Shown: piece by piece, positions 56,701-64,000 of the stretch
Numbering within the stretch: the stretch's first letter is position 1
Layout of the letters: every line of letters starts with the position of its first letter
Assembly: GCA_032358165.1 (NCBI GenBank)
Contig: JAALGY010000037.1
Coordinates: 1,265,001-1,329,000 of the forward strand
From: Diplosphaera chodatii
Lineage: Eukaryota; Chlorophyta; Trebouxiophyceae; Prasiolales; Stichococcaceae
Direction of reading: 5' to 3'
DNA: 64,000 nt
Made by a program: the position numbers and the translations under genes
Notes under the pieces: model-generated
The model's input: only the letters and a program-made list of their open reading frames with translations
What the model was told of the DNA's origin: nothing
Databases searched by the model: none

Positions 56701-59700
56701 GCGTGAAGGTCCTCCAAGTGCCATACATGCCGTAACCCACCGCCACAGCCATGTTGAAAGTGCCCACGATGATGACCGCCAGATGATATTGGGTCTTGTA
56801 TGTTATGATGGTTGTTTGTGCAGAGACCGTGGTGATGACGCGTGCGCGGGAGTTGTCAAAGCCGTCCGGTTCTCGCAGGAGGTCGGTGTCGCTATGACCG
56901 ATAGCTGTTGTGATATATTGCTGGCCATTGGCCTGGTGGTCCTGCAAGTAGAAGCATGTTGAGGGATATCATCTTTGCGAACGGAACATCCAGGTCGTGG
57001 CATCCGGGCGTCAATTGCCAAGTAGCCCGGATGTACTTGGCAACTGATTTCAGTACTTGGCAACTGAAAATGGAAGCCACGCCGTCCAAGGAATGCAAGG
57101 CCTTGATGCATGTGGGCATCAAAGAGCACGGCGCCATTAATGCTGTATTATCGGATTGCTTGTAACTGTCAGCAATGAGCAACAACACCGTCAACTTGTG
57201 TGCCAAGCATTTACAACATCGGCACCTGATAGACCATTAAGGCCGATGGCACTGCTGCGGTGACGACCATGAAAAGTATTGCCGATAGTGTCAACAGCTT
57301 GGAGGCCGTCCTTTGAGTAGGCTTCTGAAACTTGAAGAAACGGAGCGAGTTGTGCACCGAGTCCAGCACCTACATCATACAGAAGGTTCCCATAACCTTC
57401 GTATCCCAGCTACATCGGCACAGCCCACAAGTGACCAGCTTGCACGGGACCATTGATGCAGGCTACTGCGCGAGTGCTGTCTGGTGCATTCATGAGGCAA
57501 GATGGATCTTAATCACAACAAAGCACCCGTGCAATGTAGCAAGCAATGGTGAATGTACGGATGCCATGACCCACCTTAGTGACCCGGAAGACCGCAATGG
57601 TACCCAGCATGCTGGCCACCGCCAGCCCAATTGTTGCCAAACCCACTTGCGGATAGCGTTGGTTGGCCTACGAAGCTTGATGCAAACCAGTCTAACGACC
57701 CCGATGATACATACATATCTAATCAAATCCTGATCATCAGCTGCATTGAATCTAAATCCGCAATTGTAACATACCTGCAACAACAACGTCTGGACATCTC
57801 CGATGACTTGTTGACCAGCCAATGTGAAGTAGTTGGTGGAGTACACACCATTGGCCCATTGATTGATTTGGGGCCATACCCTGCAAGGGGAAAGAGTCCG
57901 TTTTGGTTATCGGACACCACCACAACATGGGCGAGCATATTGATGGCTAGCAAGACATAGCGAGATGTGAACGGCGCTCGGTGTGTCAACCTGTCATAGT
58001 TGAGTGCCGGCTCTGCAGAACTCAAGCCCCTTGGCACCCGTGCTGAGTAATTCTCCCTACATTATGACATTTGCATCGATCCTTTATGCCGAGATGTTGC
58101 GAAAGGATTGTTTGAAAAATGCAACGCAATAGTAATGGGTGTACGTGAAACGCAAGCACAGCAAAAGTTGTGAGAAGAAAAAAGTTGCCTGTAGCAATAT
58201 GGACCGCGGTAAGCATTGCACAGCGCCCCATTTATGTTGCGACAAGCTGCCGATTGGTTGGCCCTCAGTGCTTGAAGCCCAGCAAATGTTGGCACTTTAG
58301 GGTCGCTGAATTGTTGTTGAAGTGGTTGCGCTCCCGTCCGGTAGCTTGTATTGTGCAAGTTATATACCTACACATGACTTCTTTGCTTTAGTGTGTTGCT
58401 AGACAACTACATATCAGATTTGTTTTGACAAGCCACATCACAAGCCACACATGGCAAGCATCCGCTTGAACAATGTGGTGAGTGTTTTCAATGCAACACT
58501 CCCATGTCACTTGTCCGTGCACACCGGGAAGTTGAAGGTGCCCACGGAAACATCCCTGGCGTACAACCCCAGAGTCACATCCGCGTCTCTGGAAGTCGCT
58601 ATGGATTCTGAAGACATGCAATTTCGAAAGGTTTGTCCCAACTGCGAATCATAATATCGGCGTGTCATTTGATTGCATGTAGGAATGATATCAGGGTATT
58701 CACTATCGTACAAAGGGCAATTTACAAACGTACACTAGCAACAATTGATCTAGATACTTGGTGTGCAATACTCACCTCCGATCCGCGGACGCTGGAGGAA
58801 TTGTCAAAGCAAGCATTCATGTCGGCACCTGAAGAGGGACAACTTGCAGGGTTGTGGCTATGCGATCATGCACAGTCCATGTCGTGCACATCAAATGCTT
58901 GCATTGTACATGCTTGGTCCTTGCTGGCATCAATGGAAGGGTCAGCAATGCTCACGCATGACATCCAAAGCGCGGTCGTCCAGGTTGCAAATGATACCGT
59001 CCCCCCATTGTGCATTTAGGGGAAAGCTCCAAACATTTCTCGAATAGTTCTTGTAAAATCCTTCATAGTCTGGTGTTGACGTGTTTTGAATTGCTGAAAA
59101 GTTGAGTTGCAGTGGGAAGACAGTGACCTGCACGATAAAGTAATCAATTATCCATCTCAAACATGTCTCTCAACCCATGTAGATGTCAGTATAGACGCCA
59201 ACGTGCAGAAAGCGCTTGATGAAATTGCTTGATCTCCTTTCGTGCCCTGTAAATACTGCACCTGAAGGTGGTTGTCCAACACAAATGTTGTGTTGCCGCA
59301 ATCGGCCTCATCAAGATATTGAGTGTCCATGTAAGAGCGCACAACGACAGCAGACGTGTTGTTGCACAAGGCTGGGTTGGCAAACATGTTTTGGCCCGGG
59401 TAATCGGCGGTGGCATCTTCGTACAAAGGTTCGCGTGTGGTGTGATTCAACGAATACCGTGAAGCACGGCTGTCCAAAACGCAATATCTGAAATACAGTG
59501 GACACTTTAGATGCAACACTTGTAGCAATGGCGGCATTGGGTTTGGCGTGAGCAACCTCAGCACGGCCGATTATGTAAGGACAAGATGCATCTACACCTA
59601 CAAGAGCAGTGGGCTTGAAGCCTACCTGCCAATTTGATATTTGATGTTGAAGGGCTGGATTGAAGAGTAACCTAGCACAGGATCTCTGTCGGTGTACATG

Positions 59701-62700
59701 CCGCTGTTGTTGCAGGGAGTGGTCGGCAGGTTCGATGGCACAACCGCCAATACCTGCGTGTAACAACCCGTCTCACATGTTCAATAGCAACGGACATGAT
59801 CATTGTGAGGCACTAAAAGACACACCTCGCCTTTTGAGAGCCAAATGGGGAGTGAGCTTTGGACACCTTTCGATCAATGTCGCGAAGGGGTTGCACAATG
59901 CTGGTGGCGGCAGCGTCTATTGTGATAGATGAACCAATGGTGAGGCACATGGTGGGTGCCTCCTTGTGTTGTGCTCATGGCATACTCTAAGATGCAGGCT
60001 CAAGCACTTACCGGACAAATCCTTCACATCACTAAGCCGAGAGGCGTCATGAATGTCAACGCCCATCAGCCCTGCCAGCGGAGTATGCCGTGTATTGATG
60101 GACCATCTGGCACCAGCAGCTCCCGCATTCATCACACAACCACGTGAGCCAATGCAATACCTGGAATGTATACTATAGGACCGGATGTCTGGTTTGCAAG
60201 TAGCCCAAAAGCCCGTGCAACAGATTGAACCTCCTCCGGTAACACGCCACGCATTTCAACTTGGTCGTCCTTGTTTAACTGCAATAGGGTAGCTAAAGCT
60301 TTCAGCAATTGTCGACCAATGCACTTTGGCATTAACCCGCACCTTTATGCACAACTGGCTGACGGAGTCATGTCGGGAGTTGCCCACTGAGCCACCTTGG
60401 TTGACATCCTCACCTGGAGTTGCTTGAATTGCAAGTAGCACCGAACTTTGCTGCCTTTGTCTGGATCCTCAATATTGGGCAGACCCAATGACGCATTGAT
60501 ATATCGGACTATGGGTTCGACCTGATGCAACATACAATGATCATGAGCGGCATGCACAAGCAATGATCATCGTGTTCAATGTACTCCGAGGCAGACCTAC
60601 GTGTTACCAACTCACCTGCTGGTTAATAGTGACATCTTCCGTGCGCGCACAATAGACAGGAGTAAGCGTTGTGCCGAATGAGGGGTTTTCCCTGCACACA
60701 CGATGCACAATCATCACATGACATGCATATAATAGCCCCAAGCTCATCAAATGGGTCCTCACCTCACCCGTAATGGCGTATGGTGCATTTTGCGCTTACA
60801 ACCCTTGCACCTGTAGCCGAGCATGTCGAATGAGGTGGCAATGTGTTGTGCAATGTACTGGTCGCCCTTGAAAGAAATGGCGTCAATGCGCGTTGCAGGG
60901 TAGCTGATTTGCTGGCGAGCAGCGCTTGGGTCCTTGGAGAACACCGCATCATGAAGCGTCTGAAAGCTGGGCCCATAGTTGAACAGCCGAGATCCGACCT
61001 GCAACCGACGGAGCCACCATAGGCTTGCATGACGGTCCAAGATTTGATTCAATTTTACAGCCAACACATGTCGAGCATGATGCCTTGTGCGCTCCAACAA
61101 GTTCCAACAATAATGATTTGCACCTGGTTGACGGCATAGTTGTTCCCAACGTCCACGTCCACGTTAGGCATGACCATCAGCTCGGCACGGCAAAATGCGA
61201 TATACATTTGAAGAACAACAGTCCGCAGATCCGCTGGTGTGTAGCCGACCTGTAAGGCATGTGCACAAAACATGCGGCTGTTTTTGTTGTAGCTAGCTAG
61301 TAAGATCTTCATTGCTGGTATTTGCAAATGATTGTGCGTTGCTTATGCACAATATAAATTGGCCTAGCCATCAGCCGAGCAGTCATAAAGGGGTGTGTTG
61401 ACAATAAGAGCTACTACTTATCACCTGGTCGCTTTTCAAGCCCTTCGATTCCAGCATCCATGCGGCCAAGGCCTCCGCCATGGGATGGTTAGCCCCTGCT
61501 TGCTCGCATGCTTTGCTCACCTCCGCAACTCGTCGTTGCAAGGACATCTGCCTGTCAACAGGTATCTCGATGGTATGAGCAGCAGGCTTTGACTGCAAGT
61601 CGGAGCTGTTGGGTCGCAGCACCTGCGCAAGCCAAACGATATATGGTCATGTGCAAGTTGATGGTCGCCGTCAGTGACGGGCTGCAGTGGAACACTCGCC
61701 AATGGAGTTGTTCGCTCCGGCGCGCATCGTGCGCACATGTTGAATACCAAGGTCACCCACCATCAGGCAATCTCGACCCAGCTTGTGCGGGAATAGTGAG
61801 CAATGTGCAACATTCAGTGCAGTGGCTGCAACGTGCACCGGTGCAAAGTCGCAGGCCCAGGTGCACTCTGGCGACAGGCCGCATGGGGCTTGCGTTGAAA
61901 GCTGGGCGCACGGCCGCCGGCTGTTGACACCCGGCGCCACGGTGCAGTTGGAGTTCACGCTCTCGTCGTACTTTGAGTAGCATCCTGCACATGTGCCATG
62001 TCCAATGAGCAACATAATCAACGCAGCAAGGCACCATATGCCCCTTGTCTAGGGTCGTATGGAAAACCCACAAGTTACAAGCTGTGGTGGTGCAACCAAC
62101 CCACGCGCTACTTTGCACTGATACATTGCGCTGCGGACTGTGATAACCACGCAGTCAGTCATCACCTGGCAGGTCCTCGCAGTCGTAGAAGTCAACCGGT
62201 TGCTGGGTGTCGCAGGTGTAGGTGCCGCGGCAGCTGCACCCTTTCTGCGCCTGAGGTGCCTCCGGGGCGGACACCTCGTCCTCCAACGACAAGCACGCAG
62301 CCAGCACGTTCTTGTCGTCTCCGCAGCTGCCTTCGATGCCGGTGATTGCTTTCAGAGCCATGCAATTGACCCCAAGACCCTTGCTGCTTGTCACGCAGCG
62401 CCCATCCTGGGTGACGTTGGTCTTGTAGGAGATCCAGCCGGCATCGGTGTTGTATGTGGCATTGACCATTCGCAGCGGGTTATGGATGTCCACAGCCCTG
62501 CGGCGATGCGAATAAGCAGGTGTATTGCGATTGCTGAGCGCTGTACTGCTCACACTGATTGGCAGTGAAAACGCATGCAGGCTGGCTCATCACGCATGCA
62601 CTCTGCCAGCAGCTGGACCCAACGCGCTGCTTCATCAGTCAAGGCAGGTGAGTCCTTGACCCGCTGTTGGCATGAGAGGGATCCTACGCGTCTGTGTCTG

Positions 62701-62943
62701 GCGATGATGTTTGTTAGGAAGGCACAGGGAAGGATGTGTGCCACCGAGCGCTACAGCATGCCACCCTTGCTCCTTGTCGCAATACCTGGCCGCACAGTGC
62801 GCGACGCTGGTGGCCGGGTCGTCATCTGGCCCAGAGTAGTTCACGCAACAGCCGCCAGTGCCGTCGGGCATCACGCAGGCGGCGTTGACGTGGAGCGACA
62901 ACGCCAGCGCAACGCTGGCAGTCAGCACCCAAAACAGCTTCAT
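56696..62943 (-). CDS. Large Cys-rich, N-glycosylated membrane protein of unknown family
   Basis: The start at 62943 (MKLFWVLTASVALALSLHVNA) is a clear signal peptide. The first six exons join in phase: 62765-62943, 62166-62497, 61839-61984, 61425-61622, 61124-61249, 60768-60998. Early residues are Cys-rich (GCCVNYSGPDDDP, GCSCRGTYTCDTQ, CGLSPECTWACDF), followed by a long ectodomain with many N-x-S/T sites. Further coding blocks lie near 60620-60690, 60430-60520, 60165-60320, 60010-60125, 59870-59930, 59640-59760, 59200-59560, 58950-59120, 58505-58630 and 58180-58360. The C-terminal part holds hydrophobic segments at about 57955-57985, 57598-57655 (GLATIGLAVASMLGTIAVF), 57238-57300 (LLTLSAILFMVVTAAV) and 56705-56800 (AVIIVGTFNMAVAVGYG). 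The likely product is well over 1,000 residues: secreted N-terminus, several C-terminal helices. I recognise no catalytic or channel motif. Exons here are clearly more AT-rich than those of other genes in the window. Boundaries after 60768 are provisional. Confidence 0.65.
57001..57067. repeat. Short direct and inverted repeats
   Basis: CATCCGGGC (57001-57009) and GCCCGGATG (57025-57033) form a 9-bp inverted repeat. GTACTTGGCAACTGA occurs at 57033-57047 and again at 57053-57067. Confidence 0.85.
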
Positions 62944-64000
62944 GGCATCACTTGCCAGCCAGGCCGTTAAAAGAGGCCGATGCCTTTTTGCCATTGAGCA
63001 GGCAAGCGGCGGGTAATGGACATCCCTTGTTTGCCACGTGGTGAGAGGCATAATCTCGGGTGTCACTTCCGTGACACCTTCGGCCTCATCAGGTCACATG
63101 AGCGGTACGTTGGAACCTTGCCGGTGTGCAGAGAATTTGGGCATGCCAGCGACCGAGCGTCAGCAGCAGCAGTCCGACTGCTGACGCGACCCACTGACGA
63201 CAGATGCGAGTCTGAAAGCCCATTGCTTACCGCATGCAACAATGCAGATTCCTCCGGCCGGGACGCGTGCTCGTTGTTAGAGTGGATCACTTGTGTCAAG
63301 CGTTGGGCGGGGAGGCTATCACTGAGGTAGGTGCAACTCCATGCCAAACAGCCCAGGGGCAGCCCTGTTCGTTCTGGTAGCTCTGCTGAACGATGGGCAA
63401 TACTACCGTGAAAGCCGAACGGGTGCACACAAAGCAGTCGTCAGCAGCGAGCAGCTGAGATGCCCTGCAGTAATCTGTAGCCATCGGCAGTGTGCCGGCG
63501 TGTTCATCGCCTGCTCCAGCAAGCCCTTGCACAGCGTGCGCATCCATACACTAGCCCCTGGCGACGCACACCAGCTGCTCATCAATAAGTTGACCAGCTT
63601 CCATCAGGCATGGTGTGAAGAGACCGGACAATACCTCTGACGGCTGTCATATCCCAACCGCAGCGCAGCAGCAGCAGATGGGCAGCAACCGCGGTACTGA
63701 CAGTGTACTACGGAATGCAACCTGGGTGCAGTACCTCGATGCCAATTCAGTGCCATAGCCTACACATCTGCTCGCTCAAACAGCAAGGCAGTTCGATGCT
63801 TCATCGGCGTTGCAAACCAGCTGTCGTACATACCATACGTGCACCCAGTGTACGCTCTTCAAGCAACTCTGGGCTGTCGGCTGGAGGCACAGACCCCCAC
63901 GGTTCTGTCGCTGCGCCGAGTGGATACAAGCAGCCACCTTCGCATAGTAGCACTAAATGGTCGCTTCTCCGTGTAGATCTGACGTCGTGACTAGGTTAGC
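62944..64000. other. Upstream region of the large glycoprotein gene, no gene seen
   Basis: Frames up to about 120 codons exist on both strands, but none shows splice support, motifs or a consistent chain. The promoter of the glycoprotein gene should lie in the part nearest 62943. Confidence 0.45.

Noticed and set aside
63016..63640. Overlapping plus- and minus-strand frames of about 100 codons
   Set aside because: No splice chain, motif or consistent composition; chance frames in moderately GC-rich DNA.
1..64000. Bacterial or viral insertion, CRISPR array, tRNA or rRNA genes
   Set aside because: No regularly spaced repeats, structural RNA signatures, transposase or phage-like frames were seen; all recognisable genes are intron-rich and algal in type.

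Overview
The window reads as nuclear DNA of a green alga, most likely a trebouxiophyte (Chlorella/Coccomyxa type). Genes are cut into many short GC-rich exons (23-500 nt). Introns mostly follow GT...TGCAG, transcripts can be chained in phase across almost every junction, low-complexity Ala/Gln/Gly tracts are common, and telomere-like TTTAGGG motifs recur in introns. Plant and algal families are present: an EDR2 C-terminal domain protein, a RelA/SpoT homolog and a ycf39/NmrA-like dehydrogenase. No bacterial operons, rRNA, tRNA or CRISPR were seen. All gene models below were spliced by eye from the six frames; exon phases were checked wherever coordinates are given.

Layout, left to right. Minus: partial low-complexity gene (149-638). 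Plus: Q-rich SSXT/GIF-like candidate (1790-3380). Minus: EDR2_C-domain protein with an unusual multi-helix N-terminus (4063-8906). Minus: type II membrane protein, perhaps a glycosyltransferase (9480-11497). Minus: LRR-like gene (about 11960-14148). Minus: NmrA/ycf39-like NAD(P)-binding protein (14297-16392). Plus: decayed F-box/LRR relative (about 16885-17760). Minus: large voltage-gated K+ channel with cyclic-nucleotide-binding-like domain and long C-terminus (18336-29485). Plus: small unrecognised gene starting MGNWIG (30264-31544). Minus: second, shorter K+ channel paralog (31915-37800). Plus: cysteine synthase B fused to a TXNDC17-type thioredoxin domain (38306-41798). Plus: RelA/SpoT homolog with eroded hydrolase domain (42394-48011). 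Minus: membrane-anchored SAM methyltransferase of the cephalosporin-hydroxylase/rhamnosyl O-methyltransferase type (49056-52024). Plus: GT2-like glycosyltransferase (52891-55995). Minus: very large Cys-rich, N-glycosylated membrane protein of unknown family in a more AT-rich stretch (about 56700-62943). The last kilobase shows nothing convincing.

The neighbourhood is an ordinary eukaryotic mixture, not a pathway cluster. Its clear internal relationship is the tandem K+ channel pair; the two LRR-type genes flanking the NmrA-like gene also look related. The most interesting signals are the CysM-thioredoxin fusion, GC-AG introns (one shown by direct paralog comparison), recurrent TTTAGGG-like motifs beside splice sites, tandem copies of an exon end with its splice donor, two near-perfect hairpins in one RSH intron, and the unplaced glycoprotein.
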